DNA of 64,000 bases, from contig NZ_JAUYWF010000014.1 in the NCBI RefSeq assembly GCF_030708455.1, forward strand, positions 1 to 64,000, read 5' to 3'. The stretch comes from Halomonas sp. SSL-5. GTDB lineage: Bacteria > Pseudomonadota > Gammaproteobacteria > Pseudomonadales > Halomonadaceae. Of this stretch, positions 34,541-46,774 are shown in pieces; position 1 is the first letter of the stretch; each line of letters opens with the position of its first letter. The notes beneath the pieces are model-generated. The model worked only from the letters and a program-made list of their open reading frames with translations. It had not been told where the DNA came from and searched no databases. The position numbers were made by a program, and so were the translations under genes.

Positions 34541-35698
34541 ATGACCACACCCGTCTATCTCGACTACGCCGCCACCACCCCCGTCGACCCCCGGGTCGCC
34601 GAGCTGATGGCGCGCCACCTGACCCTCGACGGCATCTTCGCCAACCCCGCCTCGCGCAGCCACATGCTGGGCTGGCAGGCCGAGCAGGCGGTGGAGAACG
34701 CCCGCCGTCAGGTCGCCGACCTGATCGCGGCCGACCCGCGCGAGATCGTCTGGACCAGCGGCGCCACCGAGGCCGACAACCTGGCCCTGACCGGTTTCCT
34801 GCGCGCCAACCGCTATCGCGGGCGTCACCTGATCACCTCCGTCGTCGAGCACAAGGCGGTGGTCGATACCGCCAGCGCGCTGGAGGACGAGGGCTTCGAG
34901 GTGACCTGGCTGACCCCGGGGCGCGACGGCCGCGTCACACCCGAGCAACTGCGCGAGGCGCTGCGTGAGGACACCGTACTGGTGTCGCTGATGGCGGTGA
35001 ACAACGAGCTGGGCGTGATCCACGACCTGGCGGCGCTGGCCGAGGTGGCCCACGCCGGCGGCGCCGTCTTCCACGTCGACGCCGCCCAGGCGGTGGGCCG
35101 GCTCGACCTCGACGTGAACCGGCTGGGGATCGACTTGATGTCGCTCTCCGGGCACAAGGCCTACGGGCCCAAGGGGGTCGGCGCCCTCTTTGTGAAGCGC
35201 CACCCCGATATCCGTATTGAGGCGCTGATCCACGGCGGCGGCCACGAGCGCGGCATGCGCTCCGGCACCCTGCCCACCCACCAGATCGTGGGCATGGGCG
35301 AGGCCTTCGCCCTGGCCGGCGCCGAGGGAGAGACCGACCAGGCACGCATCACCGCCCTGCGCGACCGCCTGCTCGACGGCCTGGCCGACCTCGACGGCAT
35401 CCATCGCAATACCGCGCTGGAGGTCGCCGTGCCCAACATCCTCAACCTGGCCTTCGCGGGCGTGGAGGGCGAGTCGCTGCTGATGGCGCTGCGCGATATC
35501 GCCCTCTCCACCGGCTCGGCCTGCAACTCGGCCAGCGTCGAGCCCTCCTATGTACTGAAGGGCATCGGCCTGCCGCGGGCGCTGGCGCTGGCCTCGCTGC
35601 GCTTCAGCTTCGGGCGTTTCACCACCGAAGCCGACATCGACCGGGCCATCGACGCCCTGCGCCACGCCCTGGTCGGCCTGCGCCGCCAGGCCCCATGA
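34541..35698 (+). CDS. iscS: Cysteine desulfurase IscS, short C-terminus
   Basis: 385 residues. The PLP Lys206 is in SLSGHKAYGPKG and the persulfide Cys328 in ALSTGSACNSAS, at exactly the E. coli positions. The protein ends ...ALRHALVGLRRQAP, about 20 residues before the end of E. coli IscS (404 aa), so the tail that contacts the scaffold IscU is missing. No iscU follows: the next gene is iscA. It supplies sulfur from cysteine to Fe-S assembly and tRNA thiolation. The ATG at 34541 was chosen; an upstream extension in frame overlaps iscR. Confidence 0.93.
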   Translation: MTTPVYLDYAATTPVDPRVAELMARHLTLDGIFANPASRSHMLGWQAEQAVENARRQVADLIAADPREIVWTSGATEADNLALTGFLRANRYRGRHLITSVVEHKAVVDTASALEDEGFEVTWLTPGRDGRVTPEQLREALREDTVLVSLMAVNNELGVIHDLAALAEVAHAGGAVFHVDAAQAVGRLDLDVNRLGIDLMSLSGHKAYGPKGVGALFVKRHPDIRIEALIHGGGHERGMRSGTLPTHQIVGMGEAFALAGAEGETDQARITALRDRLLDGLADLDGIHRNTALEVAVPNILNLAFAGVEGESLLMALRDIALSTGSACNSASVEPSYVLKGIGLPRALALASLRFSFGRFTTEADIDRAIDALRHALVGLRRQAP

Positions 35699-35754
35699 CG
35701 CGTTCGCGACAGACGCAACCCCTGCAACAGGCAGCTACCCACAGGAGAGAGACC

Positions 35755-36081
35755 ATGGCGCATCTCACCATCACCGACGCCGCCGCCGAGCAGATTCGCC
35801 GGGTACTCGACGAGCGCGGCCAGGGCCTTGGCCTGCGCGTCTCGGTCAAGCCCAGCGGCTGCTCCGGCTACAGCTACGTACTCGACTTCGCCGATGAGGC
35901 GGCCAATGACGACACCTGCTTCGAGGAGCACGGGGTCAAGGTCTTCGTCGCCCCCGACGCCCTGGAGATGCTCGACGGCAGCGAGGTCGACTACGTCAAC
36001 GAGGGCCTCAACCGCTACTTCCGCTTCAACAACCCCAACGTCAAGGACCAGTGCGGCTGCGGCGAGAGCTTTTCGGTCTAG
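35755..36081 (+). CDS. iscA: A-type Fe-S carrier protein IscA
   Basis: 108 residues with Cys36 in PSGCSGYSYVLDF and Cys100/Cys102 in the C-terminal CGCGESF, the three ligands of A-type carriers. It delivers iron or preformed clusters to apo-proteins. ATG 35755 follows AGGAGAG. It comes directly after iscS, where iscU would stand in the usual operon. ErpA is the alternative name; synteny favours IscA. Confidence 0.92.
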   Translation: MAHLTITDAAAEQIRRVLDERGQGLGLRVSVKPSGCSGYSYVLDFADEAANDDTCFEEHGVKVFVAPDALEMLDGSEVDYVNEGLNRYFRFNNPNVKDQCGCGESFSV

Positions 36082-36103
36082 GTTCAAAGAATTCCCGCGA
36101 CCC

Positions 36104-36120
36104 GAGGCGCGCCGCGCCTC
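36104..36120 (+). terminator. Short hairpin after iscA
   Basis: GAGGCGC-GCC-GCGCCTC, a perfect 7-bp stem, lies 22 bases after the iscA stop and just before the ndk promoter. There is no T-run, so it is a weak terminator candidate. I see no remnant of iscU, hscB, hscA or fdx in the 220 bases between iscA and ndk. Confidence 0.4.
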
Positions 36121-36134
36121 GCAATCAGCGACGA

Positions 36135-36164
36135 TTGTTCAACGCCGCCCCGGGACGCTATAAT
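36135..36164 (+). promoter_or_regulatory. Sigma-70 promoter of ndk
   Basis: TTGTTC (36135-36140), 18 bases, perfect TATAAT (36159-36164). It gives a leader of about 140 bases before the ndk ATG. Confidence 0.75.
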
Positions 36165-36307
36165 CCCGGCCCAGTCGGCGCACCGCCGAACCGTCGGACG
36201 CCGAGCCGCATTACCCGATTCGCCGCGTCGCCCTGGCTTCCCGCAAGCTCGAGGGCGGCGCGGCGCACTCCTTCGACACCCCATCACCCCCTACTGGAGA
36301 CATGCCC

Positions 36308-36733
<426 letters not shown>

Positions 36734-36818
36734 TTTCGGCCCGCGTTGATCGAGGCTCCGGGCGGGGCCCTGTCCCCGCCTCCCCTGCCGCCCTCCCTTC
36801 CCCGACCCGCTGATCGCC

Positions 36819-37946
<1,128 letters not shown>

Positions 37947-38068
37947 AGGGAGCCCGCCTTGACTTCAACTGGGCACAGCGCTTTGATGGGCAGGCCCTGG
38001 CTCCCCCCGGCTCACGTAGGCCAGCGGCACGCCGCCGGAGGGAGCCCGCCGACCCTCGGGAGGAGTTC

Positions 38069-38821
38069 ATGACACGCCGCTCACCGCTGCCCACACGCTC
38101 GCTGCTGCCCCTGGCCGCCCTGCTGGGCAGCCTGTGGATGACCGGCTGTGCCACCCAGCCCCAGGGCATCGCCGGCGGCGGCGGTAGCGAGGCCAGCCCC
38201 TCCGATGCCTACACCCAGCTCGGCGTCGCGTACCTGGAGCGCAACAACCTGCGCCGCGCCATGGGCGCCCTTGACCGCGCCCTGGAGATTGCCCCCGACG
38301 ACCCCGAGGCGCTGCAGGCCATGGCCATGGTCTACCAGCGCCAGGGCGAGGATGCCCTGGCCGACGAGACCTTCCGCCGGGCACTGGCGGCGAATGCCGA
38401 CTTCACCCGGGCGCGCAACAACTACGCGGCCTTCCTCTACGCCCGGGGCCACGTGCGCGAGGCCTGCGAGCAGCTCGAACGGGCCTCGACGGATGCCCAG
38501 TACCCCAGTCGTGCCCAGCTGTTCGCCAACCTCGGGCAGTGCCATCGCGAGCTCGGCGAGGTGCAGGAGGCACGCCGCAATCTGCAGCGCGCCCAGGAGA
38601 TCGACCCGCGGGCGCCGCGCAGCTACTTCACCCTGGCCGAGCTGGAGTACGCCGACAACAACCTGGCCCAGGCGCGCGCGCAGGTCGAGGCCTTCATGCG
38701 CCTGGCCGGGCCGCGCCCGGAGGCCCTGCGGCTGGCCACCGATATCGCCCGTGCCCAGGGCGACAGCGCCACTGCCACCTTCTACACCCAACAGCTGGAG
38801 GGGCGTGGCAACACGCCCTGA
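38069..38821 (+). CDS. pilW: Type IV pilus biogenesis/stability lipoprotein PilW (PilF)
   Basis: 250 residues with a lipoprotein signal and lipobox LWMTG-Cys27, then tandem TPR units from about residue 50 (AYTQLGVAYLERNNLRRAMGALDRAL). It is the pilotin that brings the PilQ secretin to the outer membrane. AGGAG precedes the ATG; much longer reading frames upstream are spurious. No other pil genes are in the window, but the rlmN-pilW-rodZ order is standard. Confidence 0.92.
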   Translation: MTRRSPLPTRSLLPLAALLGSLWMTGCATQPQGIAGGGGSEASPSDAYTQLGVAYLERNNLRRAMGALDRALEIAPDDPEALQAMAMVYQRQGEDALADETFRRALAANADFTRARNNYAAFLYARGHVREACEQLERASTDAQYPSRAQLFANLGQCHRELGEVQEARRNLQRAQEIDPRAPRSYFTLAELEYADNNLAQARAQVEAFMRLAGPRPEALRLATDIARAQGDSATATFYTQQLEGRGNTP

Positions 38822-38851
38822 TCCGAGAACACCACCCAAGGATGCGCCGCC

Positions 38852-39835
38852 ATGAGCGACACCCACGAACCGGACCTGCACGCTGATGTCACGGCCTCGC
38901 CCGGCGAGCAGCTGAGGCTTGAACGCGAGAATCAGGGCCTCTCCGTCTCCGAGGTGGCCGGTGCGCTCAACCTGAGGCCGGCGGTGGTCCGCGGCCTGGA
39001 GGAGGACAGCTACGAGGAGGTGCCGGTCGCCACCTACCGGCGCGGCTACCTGCGCGCCTATGCGCACCTGCTGGGCATCGACGACACCCCGGTGCTGGAG
39101 GCCTATCACGCCCGCTTCGGCAGACAGGATGCCGCCCAGCGCAAGGTCACGCCGGTCCAGATCAGCAAGCCCCCCTCCCGCCTGGGCGCCTGGCTGTTCC
39201 GCCTAGTGTCGCTGCTGGTGCTGGCCGGCCTGATCGGCCTGACCCTGATGTGGTGGCAGAGCCGCGGCGGCGGCGAGCCGCCGAGCATCGGCGAGAGCGA
39301 CCCGGTCTCCGTCGACCGCCTCGATGGCTCCGCCAGCGTGACCGAGCCCGATACCACCAGCGCCGAGCCGGACAGCCTGCCACCGCTGCCCGAGGAGGTG
39401 ACCGAGTCGGCGTCCGCCGTCCAGGCACCCGCCGAGGATGCCGCGGAAGGCAGCGATGCGCCCGCGGCGCTCGACGCCGACCCCGCCGAGAATGGCCTCG
39501 AGGAGGACGGTGCCACACAGGACAGCGGCGAAGCCGTGGCCGCCCAACAAGAGACTCCCGACGAGGATCCCGCCGACGCCGCGCAGGACGCCGGCGATCG
39601 CCTGGCATTCACCTTCAATGAACAGTCATGGACCGAGGTCTTCGACGCCAATAACCAGCGCGTCTTCGTCGGCCTGCAGGAACCCGGCACCACGGCCAGC
39701 GTCGAAGGCGAGCCCCCCTTCCGCCTGACCGTGGGCAACGCCACCGGCGTCGAGCTGCTCTGGCAAGGCGAGCCCGTGGACCTTCCGGCTCGCGCCGGAG
39801 CCAACAACGTCGCCCGCTTCACCCTGGGAGAATGA
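38852..39835 (+). CDS. rodZ: Cell-shape protein RodZ
   Basis: 327 residues: a cytoplasmic helix-turn-helix of Xre type ([33 protein letters not shown], residues 17-50), a single membrane segment near 112-136 ([18 protein letters not shown]), an acidic low-complexity periplasmic linker, and a C-terminal DUF4115 domain ([17 protein letters not shown]). RodZ links MreB to the elongasome. The Asp/Glu-rich linker suits a halophile. Confidence 0.93.
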   Translation: MSDTHEPDLHADVTASPGEQLRLERENQGLSVSEVAGALNLRPAVVRGLEEDSYEEVPVATYRRGYLRAYAHLLGIDDTPVLEAYHARFGRQDAAQRKVTPVQISKPPSRLGAWLFRLVSLLVLAGLIGLTLMWWQSRGGGEPPSIGESDPVSVDRLDGSASVTEPDTTSAEPDSLPPLPEEVTESASAVQAPAEDAAEGSDAPAALDADPAENGLEEDGATQDSGEAVAAQQETPDEDPADAAQDAGDRLAFTFNEQSWTEVFDANNQRVFVGLQEPGTTASVEGEPPFRLTVGNATGVELLWQGEPVDLPARAGANNVARFTLGE

Positions 39836-39845
39836 TTCCGCCATC

Positions 39846-40961
39846 ATGCACGCACAATCCCCTATCGTCCGTCGCAAGTCGCGCCAGATCCACGTCGGCA
39901 GGGTAGCCGTCGGGGGCGATGCCCCCATCTCGGTGCAGAGCATGACCAACACCGACACCCTCGACGTGGCCGCCACCGTGGCGCAGATTCGCCAGCTGGA
40001 AACCGCCGGCGCCGATATCGTGCGCGTCTCGGTGCCCGACATGGAGGCCGCCGAGGCCTTCGGCCGCATCAAGCGCGAGGTCGAGGTGCCGCTGGTCGCC
40101 GATATCCACTTCGACTACAAGATCGCCCTGCGCGTCGCCGAGCTCGGCGTCGACTGCCTGCGCATCAACCCCGGCAACATCGGCCGTGAGGATCGCGTGC
40201 GCGCCGTGGTCTCGGCGGCCCGGGACAACGGCATCCCGATCCGCATCGGCGTCAACGCCGGCTCCCTGGAGAAGGACCTGCAGAAGAAGTACGGCGAGCC
40301 CACGCCCGCCGCCCTGGTCGAGTCCGCCATGCGCCATATCGACCACCTCGACCGCCTCGACTTCCAGGAGTATAAGGTCAGCGTCAAGGCCTCCGATGTG
40401 TTCATGGCGGTGGCCGCCTACCGCGACCTGGCCTCGCGCATCGAGCAGCCGCTGCATCTGGGCATCACCGAGGCCGGCGGGCTTCGCTCGGGCACCGTCA
40501 AGTCCTCCATCGGGCTGGGCATGCTGCTGATGGACGGCATCGGCGACACCATCCGGGTCTCCCTGGCCGCCGACCCCGTCGAGGAAATCAAGGTCGGCTT
40601 CGACATGCTCAAGAGCCTGCGCCTGCGCGCCAAGGGCATCAACTTCATCGCCTGTCCCAGCTGCTCGCGCCAGAATTTCGACGTCATCGGCACCATGAAT
40701 GCCCTGGAGGAGCGCCTCGAAGACGTCATGACCCCCCTCGACGTCTCGGTGATCGGCTGCGTGGTCAACGGCCCCGGCGAGGCCAAGGAGAGCGATATCG
40801 GGCTTACCGGCGGCTCGCCGGCCAACCTCGTCTATATCGACGGCAAGCCGGCCTCCAAGCTGCGCAACGACCATCTGGTCGACGACCTCGAGCGGCTGAT
40901 CCGCGACAAGGTGCGCGAGAAGGAGCAGGCCGAACAGGACGTGATCGCCCGCGACGCCTGA
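39846..40961 (+). CDS. ispG: 4-hydroxy-3-methylbut-2-enyl-diphosphate synthase (GcpE)
   Basis: 371 residues. The N-terminal barrel has [17 protein letters not shown]; the [4Fe-4S] ligands are in [10 protein letters not shown] and [16 protein letters not shown]. It converts MEcPP to HMBPP in the MEP isoprenoid pathway. It follows rodZ by ten bases in the same operon. It is another cluster-dependent client protein. Confidence 0.97.
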   Translation: MHAQSPIVRRKSRQIHVGRVAVGGDAPISVQSMTNTDTLDVAATVAQIRQLETAGADIVRVSVPDMEAAEAFGRIKREVEVPLVADIHFDYKIALRVAELGVDCLRINPGNIGREDRVRAVVSAARDNGIPIRIGVNAGSLEKDLQKKYGEPTPAALVESAMRHIDHLDRLDFQEYKVSVKASDVFMAVAAYRDLASRIEQPLHLGITEAGGLRSGTVKSSIGLGMLLMDGIGDTIRVSLAADPVEEIKVGFDMLKSLRLRAKGINFIACPSCSRQNFDVIGTMNALEERLEDVMTPLDVSVIGCVVNGPGEAKESDIGLTGGSPANLVYIDGKPASKLRNDHLVDDLERLIRDKVREKEQAEQDVIARDA

Positions 40962-40989
40962 GTCGCCGGCACCCATCAAGGAGCCACCG

Positions 40990-42291
40990 TTGAGCAAGTC
41001 CCAAGCACCCAGCAAGAAGAAGATCCAGGCCATCCGCGGCATGAACGATCTGCTGCCGGAGCAGTCGCCCCTGTGGCAGTACTTCGAGGGCAAGGTCCGT
41101 GACCTGATGGCCCGCTACGGCTATGCAGAGATTCGCACGCCCATCGTCGAGCAGACCGCGCTGTTCGCGCGCTCCATCGGCGAGGTCACCGATATCGTCG
41201 AGAAGGAGATGTATACCTTCGAGGATCGCAACGGTGACAGCCTGACCCTGCGCCCCGAGGGCACGGCGAGCTGCGTGCGCGCCGCCATGGAGCACGGCCT
41301 GCTGCACAACCAGACCCAGCGCCTGTGGTACCAGGGGCCGATGTTCCGCCACGAGCGCCCCCAGAAGGGCCGCTACCGCCAGTTCCACCAGGTGGGCGTG
41401 GAGAGCTTCGGCCTCGAGGGGCCGGATATCGACGCCGAGGTGATCCTGCTCTCGGCCCGCCTGTGGCGCGAACTGGGGCTTGCGGAGCATGTCACCCTGG
41501 AGCTCAACTCGCTGGGCTCCTCGGAGGCCCGCGCCGCCTATCGCGACACCCTGGTGGCCTACTTCGAGCAGCACCATGACCGGCTCGACGAGGACTCCCG
41601 TCGCCGCCTTTCCAGCAACCCGCTGCGTATCCTCGACTCCAAGAACCCCGAGATGGCCGAGATGCTGGCCGGCGCGCCGCGCCTGCTCGACCACCTGGAC
41701 GCCGACTCCCGCGAGCACTTCGAGACGCTCTGTGCACTGCTCGATGCCGCCGGCATCGACTACGTGATCAACCCGCGCCTGGTGCGCGGCCTGGACTACT
41801 ACGGTCGCACCGTCTTCGAATGGACCACCACGGCGCTGGGCAGCCAGGGCACGGTGTGTGCCGGCGGCCGCTACGACGGCCTGGTGGAGCAGCTGGGCGG
41901 CAAGCCGACCCCGGCGGTGGGCTTCGCGATGGGCATCGAGCGCCTGGTACTGCTGCTCGAGACCCTGGCGCTGATCCCCGACGCCGCCCGCGGCGAGCTC
42001 GACCTCTATGTGCTGCCCATGGACGACGCGTCCGCCGGCACCGCCCTGCAGCTGGTCGAGCGGCTGCGCGGCGAGCTGCCCGAGCTGCGCGCCCAGCTGC
42101 ACTGTGGCGGCGGCAGCTTCAAGAGCCGCATCAAGAAGGCCGACCGCAGCGGCGCCCGCCTGGCCCTGCTGCTGGGCGAGGACGAACTCGCGCGTGGCAC
42201 CGCGACCCTGAAGTTCCTGCGCGAGGAGCGTGACCAGCGCAGCCTGGCCCGGGACGCACTGGTCGACGAGCTGCGCGAACTGCTGGCCTGA
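40990..42291 (+). CDS. hisS: Histidyl-tRNA synthetase
   Basis: 433 residues of class II synthetase. Motif 1 begins [30 protein letters not shown], motif 2 [40 protein letters not shown] and motif 3 [12 protein letters not shown] are present, with a C-terminal anticodon domain. The start is TTG, preceded by AAGGAG, which may limit expression. Two further Met codons are too far inside the conserved region to be used. Confidence 0.97.
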   Translation: MSKSQAPSKKKIQAIRGMNDLLPEQSPLWQYFEGKVRDLMARYGYAEIRTPIVEQTALFARSIGEVTDIVEKEMYTFEDRNGDSLTLRPEGTASCVRAAMEHGLLHNQTQRLWYQGPMFRHERPQKGRYRQFHQVGVESFGLEGPDIDAEVILLSARLWRELGLAEHVTLELNSLGSSEARAAYRDTLVAYFEQHHDRLDEDSRRRLSSNPLRILDSKNPEMAEMLAGAPRLLDHLDADSREHFETLCALLDAAGIDYVINPRLVRGLDYYGRTVFEWTTTALGSQGTVCAGGRYDGLVEQLGGKPTPAVGFAMGIERLVLLLETLALIPDAARGELDLYVLPMDDASAGTALQLVERLRGELPELRAQLHCGGGSFKSRIKKADRSGARLALLLGEDELARGTATLKFLREERDQRSLARDALVDELRELLA

Positions 42292-42323
42292 AGGCCCACA
42301 CGAGACACACAAGGAGACCGCCC

Positions 42324-42989
42324 GTGGCGGAGCTGAGAACCGAGGAAGAACAGGTCGAGGCGCTCAAGCGCTGGTGGAAGGAGAACGGCCTCTCGCTGAT
42401 TGCCGGCGTGGTCATCGCCGGGGCCGGCGTGCTGGGCTGGAACGCCTGGCAGGGCTACCAGGAGAACCAGGCCACCGCCGCCTCGATGCGCTACCAGCAG
42501 CTGATCAACCTGACCGCCGGCAACGACCTCGACGAGGCGCAACTGCCCCAGGCCCGTGCCCTGGTGGAGGAGATCGTCGACGCGCACGGCAAGACCCTCT
42601 ATGCCGACCTGGCACGCCTGGTGGACGCCCGCCTGGCGGTCACTCAGGGCGACCTCGCCGGTGCCCGCGACCGGTTGCAGGCCCTGGCGGATGCCGACTC
42701 GGGCGGCTATGTGGGTGGCCTGGCACGGCTGCGCCTGGCCCGGCTGCTGGTCGCCGACAACGACGCCGAGGCGGCACTGACCGCCCTGGAGAGCGGCGTT
42801 CCCGAGGCGCTGGCCGCCCAGCGAGCCGAGGTGCGCGGGGATGCGCTGCATGCCCTGGAGCGCCGCGAGGATGCCGCCGCCGCCTGGCGTGAGGCGCTCG
42901 CCCTCGCCGAAGCCAACGACCAACCGCTCTACGGCGTGCAGCTCAAGCTCGACAACCTAGGCCTTGAACAGCAGGTGCTCGACTCATGA
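42324..42989 (+). CDS. yfgM: YfgM-type ancillary SecYEG translocon subunit (TPR protein)
   Basis: 221 residues. A short cytoplasmic N-terminus (AELRTEEEQVEALKRWWKEN) is followed by one membrane helix (GLSLIAGVVIAGAGVLGW) and periplasmic TPR-like repeats. YfgM works with PpiD at the Sec translocon and in envelope stress. The start is GTG with AAGGAG upstream. The stop overlaps bamB as ATGA. Confidence 0.92.
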   Translation: MAELRTEEEQVEALKRWWKENGLSLIAGVVIAGAGVLGWNAWQGYQENQATAASMRYQQLINLTAGNDLDEAQLPQARALVEEIVDAHGKTLYADLARLVDARLAVTQGDLAGARDRLQALADADSGGYVGGLARLRLARLLVADNDAEAALTALESGVPEALAAQRAEVRGDALHALERREDAAAAWREALALAEANDQPLYGVQLKLDNLGLEQQVLDS

Positions 42990-44134
42990 AACCGACCTTC
43001 CTGATCGCCGCCCTGGCGGGCCTGACCCTGCTCGCGGGCTGCGCCGGCAACAAGGTGGAGCCGCAGTATCCCCCCACCGAGCTCAGTGACTTCGCGGCGA
43101 GCGCCGAACTTGCCAGCGCCTGGCGTGAGGGCGCCGGTGACGGCCTGGGACGCGCCGCCTATCCCATCGCCCCGGCCCGCGATGGCGATGCCCTGTTCGC
43201 CGCCGACCACCGCGGCGAGCTGTTCGCCTTCGACGCCGATGACGGCGACACCCGCTGGGAGGTAGACCTCGAGGTGCCGGTCTCCAGCGCCCTGACCGCG
43301 GTGGCCGGGGACCTCTACCTGGGCACCCGCAACGGCGAGGTGCTGGCGGTGAGCCAGCGCGATGGCAGCGTGCGCTGGCGTGCCCGGGTGCCCAGCGAGG
43401 TGCTGGCCGCCCCGCAGCCCAACCAGCAGCAGCTGATCGTGCAGAGCGTCGACGGCACCATCACCGCCCTGGACCGCGCCAGTGGCGATGAGCGCTGGAG
43501 CTATCAGGCCAGCCTCCCCTCGCTGACCCTGCGCGGCACCGGCACCCCCACCACCATCGACCCGCTGACCTTCGCCGGTTTCGCCAACGGCCGCCTGGTG
43601 GCCCTGGACAATCGCAGCGGCCAGCCGCTGTGGGAGCGACGCATCGCCGTGGCCCAGGGGCGCAGCGACATCGAACGCCTGGTGGACCTCGCCGGCCAGC
43701 CGGTGCTGACGCCCGATGGCCGCCTCTTCGTGACCAGCTATAACGGCCGCCTGGTGGCCCTGGAGGCCTCCCGCGGCGAGCCGCTGTGGGCCCGCGACCT
43801 CTCCAGCTACCACACGCCCATCGTGGTGGGTGACTTCCTGTTCGTGGTCGAGGAGTCGGGGCGCATCCTGGCCCTGGCCGCCGACAGCGGCGACGAGGTA
43901 TGGCGCAACAGCGACCTGGAAGGCCGCCGGCCTACCTCACCGGCCTTCGCCGACGGCAAGCTGGTGTTCGGCGATTTCGAGGGCTACCTGCACCTGATCG
44001 ACGCACGCAGCGGCGAGATGGTCGGTCGCGAGCGTATCGACGGCTCCGGTATCGGCGTACGCCCGGTCACCGCAGGCAACCGCATTCATGTGCTGGCCAA
44101 TGACGGCACCCTCGAGACCCTGGATATCCGATGA
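42986..44134 (+). CDS. bamB: Outer membrane assembly lipoprotein BamB
   Basis: 382 residues. The lipobox LLAG-Cys19 closes the signal peptide, then an eight-bladed PQQ-type propeller (repeats such as [18 protein letters not shown] and [18 protein letters not shown]). BamB is a subunit of the beta-barrel assembly complex. It overlaps yfgM upstream and der downstream by four bases each, so the three genes are coupled. Confidence 0.96.
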   Translation: MKPTFLIAALAGLTLLAGCAGNKVEPQYPPTELSDFAASAELASAWREGAGDGLGRAAYPIAPARDGDALFAADHRGELFAFDADDGDTRWEVDLEVPVSSALTAVAGDLYLGTRNGEVLAVSQRDGSVRWRARVPSEVLAAPQPNQQQLIVQSVDGTITALDRASGDERWSYQASLPSLTLRGTGTPTTIDPLTFAGFANGRLVALDNRSGQPLWERRIAVAQGRSDIERLVDLAGQPVLTPDGRLFVTSYNGRLVALEASRGEPLWARDLSSYHTPIVVGDFLFVVEESGRILALAADSGDEVWRNSDLEGRRPTSPAFADGKLVFGDFEGYLHLIDARSGEMVGRERIDGSGIGVRPVTAGNRIHVLANDGTLETLDIR

Positions 44135-45534
44135 CACCCGTGATCGCCCTGGTCGGCCGCCCCAATGTGGGCAAGTCGACCCTGTTCAACCGCCTGACGC
44201 GCACCCGCGATGCCCTGGTGGCCGACTTCCCGGGCCTGACCCGTGACCGCAAGTACGGCAACGGCATGCTCGGCGGCAAGGCCTACACGGTGATCGACAC
44301 CGGCGGCATCAGCGGCGACGAGGCGGGCATCGATGCCGCCATGGCCGAGCAGTCGCTGGCCGCCATCGACGAGGCCGACATCGTGCTGTTCCTGGTCGAT
44401 GCCCGTGCCGGCCTCAACGTCGCCGACCAGGCCATCGCCAACCACCTGAGGGTCAACCAGAAGAAGACCTGGCTGGTGGTCAACAAGACCGATGGGCTCG
44501 ACGAGGACAGTGCCACCGCCGAGTTCTGGGAGCTGGGGCTGGGCGAGCCGCGGCCCATCGCCGCCGCCCATGGCCGCAACGTCACCACGCTGATCGACGA
44601 GGTGCTCGCCCCCTTCCCGGAGCGCGACGAGAGCATCCCGGCAGACACCGGCACCAAGGGCATCCGCATCGGGGTCATCGGCCGCCCCAACGTGGGCAAG
44701 TCGACCCTGGTCAACCGCCTGCTCGGCGAGGAGCGCGTGGTGGTCTTCGACGAGGCGGGCACCACCCGTGACGCCATCGAGATCCCCTTCGAGCGCCGCG
44801 GCAAGCCCTACGTGCTGGTAGATACCGCCGGCGTGCGGCGCCGCAGGAGCGTTCGAGAGAACTACGAGAAGTTCTCGATCATCAAGACCCTGGAGGCGAT
44901 CAAGGAGTGCCATGTCGCCATCATGGTGCTCGACGCGCGCTCCGGGCTGGTGGAGCAGGACCTGCACCTGCTCGACTACGTGCTGACCACCGGCCGCGCC
45001 CTGGTGCTGGCGGTGAACAAGTGGGATGGCCTCGAGAGCGAGGCCAAGGAGAAGATGCGCGCCGAGATCAAGCGCCGCCTGGGCTTCGCCGACTACGCCG
45101 ACCTGCACTTCATCTCGGCGCTGCACGGCACCGGGGTGGGCGACCTCTATCCCTCGCTGGAGCGCGCCTTCGCCTCGGCCAACGCCCACTGGTCCACCAA
45201 CCGCCTGACCAGCATCCTTCAGGACGCGGTGGAGTCGCACCAGCCGCCCCTGGTGCACGGACGCCGCATCAAGCTACGCATGGCCCACCAGGGCGGCGCC
45301 AATCCCCCGATCATCGTGGTCCACGGCAACCAGACCGAGTCGCTGCCCGAGGCCTATCGCCGCTACCTGACCAACACCTTCCGCAAGGTGCTCAAGGTAC
45401 GCGGCACGCCGATGCGCTTCGAATTCCGCTCCGGCAAGAACCCGTTCGATCCCATGGCCGATGCCAGCGACCGCGAGAAGGCCAAGAAGCGAGAACTGGG
45501 CCGCACCAAGGAGGCGCGCAAGAGCCGCCGCTGA
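44131..45534 (+). CDS. der: Ribosome-assembly GTPase Der (EngA)
   Basis: 467 residues with two tandem Era-like GTPase domains. Each has GRPNVGKST (near residues 8 and 188), DTGG or DTAG switch motifs, and NKTD or NKWD, followed by a C-terminal KH-like domain and a basic tail ([16 protein letters not shown]). It matures the 50S subunit. Last gene of the ispG-der run, followed by a hairpin. Confidence 0.98.
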   Translation: MTPVIALVGRPNVGKSTLFNRLTRTRDALVADFPGLTRDRKYGNGMLGGKAYTVIDTGGISGDEAGIDAAMAEQSLAAIDEADIVLFLVDARAGLNVADQAIANHLRVNQKKTWLVVNKTDGLDEDSATAEFWELGLGEPRPIAAAHGRNVTTLIDEVLAPFPERDESIPADTGTKGIRIGVIGRPNVGKSTLVNRLLGEERVVVFDEAGTTRDAIEIPFERRGKPYVLVDTAGVRRRRSVRENYEKFSIIKTLEAIKECHVAIMVLDARSGLVEQDLHLLDYVLTTGRALVLAVNKWDGLESEAKEKMRAEIKRRLGFADYADLHFISALHGTGVGDLYPSLERAFASANAHWSTNRLTSILQDAVESHQPPLVHGRRIKLRMAHQGGANPPIIVVHGNQTESLPEAYRRYLTNTFRKVLKVRGTPMRFEFRSGKNPFDPMADASDREKAKKRELGRTKEARKSRR

Positions 45535-45554
45535 CCCCGCCTCATCTCGACCTC

Positions 45555-45602
45555 AGGCGCCCGGCCCGCTCTCAGGAAATCCCTGGGGCGAGCCGGGCGC
45601 CT
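45555..45602. terminator. Terminator between der and the DUF815 gene
   Basis: AGGCGCCCGGC and GCCGGGCGCCT form perfect 11-bp arms around a 26-base loop with further internal pairing (CAGG/CCTG). It lies between convergent genes and can serve both. Confidence 0.75.
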
Positions 45603-45625
45603 TCGTGTTAACTGATGCGTGTTGA

Positions 45626-46492
45626 CTACCGGTCGTGAAGACGCCGGCGACCCACCCAGTGGTTGGCGAACTGCCAGGCGCCGCGGCCGCTGCGCCCGCC
45701 GCGCAGGGTGGCGAAGCGGATCGCCTCGGCGCGGGCCTCGGCGCTCCAGTCCTCGCGGCGTCCCAGCTGGGTGACCCAGTGACAGCAGGCCTCCAGGTAG
45801 ACGTCCTGGTTGAAGGGGTGGAAGCCCAGCCACAGCCCGAAACGGTCGGAGAGCGAGATCTTCTCCTCCACGGCATCGCCGTGATGCAGCTCGTCACCCA
45901 CCAGCCGCGAGCCCTCGTTGTCGCTCATCGACTCCGGCAGCAGGTGGCGACGGTTGGAGGTGGCATAGAGCAGCACGTTGGGGGGCGGGCCGGTCAGGGC
46001 ACCGTCGAGCACGCTCTTCAGCGCCTTGTAGGCGTCATCGTGGCCCTCGAAGGAGAGGTCGTCGCAGTAGACCACGAAGCGCTGGTCGTGGTGACGCAGC
46101 TGCTCCACCAGCATCGGCAGGCCGGCGAGGTCGTGGCGATCCACCTGCACCAGGCGCAGCCCCTCGCCGGACAGGCTGTTGAGCAGGGCACGGATCAGCG
46201 ACGACTTGCCGCTGCCTCGCGAGCCCCACAGCAGGGCGTGGTTGGCCGGCAGGCCCTGCAGGAAGGCCCGGGTGTTGTCGACCAGCGCCAGCTTCTGGCG
46301 CTCGATGCCCAGCAGGTCATCCAGGCTCAGGGCGTCGCGCGGTGGCACCGGCAGCAGGCGCCCACCCAGGGCGTGGCGCTGCCACAGGGCGGCCACGTCC
46401 CGCGACCAGTCCACCTCCACCGGGGCCGGGGGCAGCCAGTGCTCGACGTGATCCAGCAGATGCAGCAGGCGACGCGTCAGCTCGGCGTCCAT
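45626..46492 (-). CDS. DUF815 family AAA+-like ATPase
   Basis: 288 residues. Walker A is LLWGSRGSGKSSLIRALLN and the Walker B region FVVYCDDLSFEGHDDAYKALKSVLDG; the C-terminus has FGLWLGFHPFNQDVYLEA, a DUF815 signature. The cellular role of the family is unknown. ATG 46492 has GGAGAGG upstream. It is convergent with der and divergent from the M48 protease, with repeat copy B between. Confidence 0.9.
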   Translation of the reverse strand: MDAELTRRLLHLLDHVEHWLPPAPVEVDWSRDVAALWQRHALGGRLLPVPPRDALSLDDLLGIERQKLALVDNTRAFLQGLPANHALLWGSRGSGKSSLIRALLNSLSGEGLRLVQVDRHDLAGLPMLVEQLRHHDQRFVVYCDDLSFEGHDDAYKALKSVLDGALTGPPPNVLLYATSNRRHLLPESMSDNEGSRLVGDELHHGDAVEEKISLSDRFGLWLGFHPFNQDVYLEACCHWVTQLGRREDWSAEARAEAIRFATLRGGRSGRGAWQFANHWVGRRRLHDR

Positions 46493-46533
46493 GATCCTCT
46501 CCTTCTCCAGGTCGCCGGATAGTCGGCAGCCTC

Positions 46534-46644
46534 GGGGCTGATCTGGCGGCAAGCCTTCGAGGAGGCGCTGTGAACCCATCCATGGGCGCTACCGACGCCA
46601 TCCCTGGCGTAGGACCTCCTCTACGGCTTGCCCCCAGCGCCCCT
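46534..46644. repeat. Dispersed palindromic intergenic repeat, copy B
   Basis: 111 bp, closely matching copy C at 60118. It begins GGGGCTGATCTGGCGGCAAG and ends CCCCCAGCGCCCCTC; the ends are imperfect reverse complements (GGCAAGCC...GGAGG / CCTCC...GGCTTGCC). It lies between the divergent DUF815 and M48 genes. Confidence 0.88.
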
Positions 46645-46774
46645 CGCCGAGGCAGCCAGACTCCTGGTGGCGACAGTTGACCTTGCAGGCGTTCAGGGTA
46701 TCTTGTGGCGAACCCGGACGCCCGTCCAGCGTCTTACGTTGGCTGGATGCCACACCCCACCAAGGAGACCCGCC

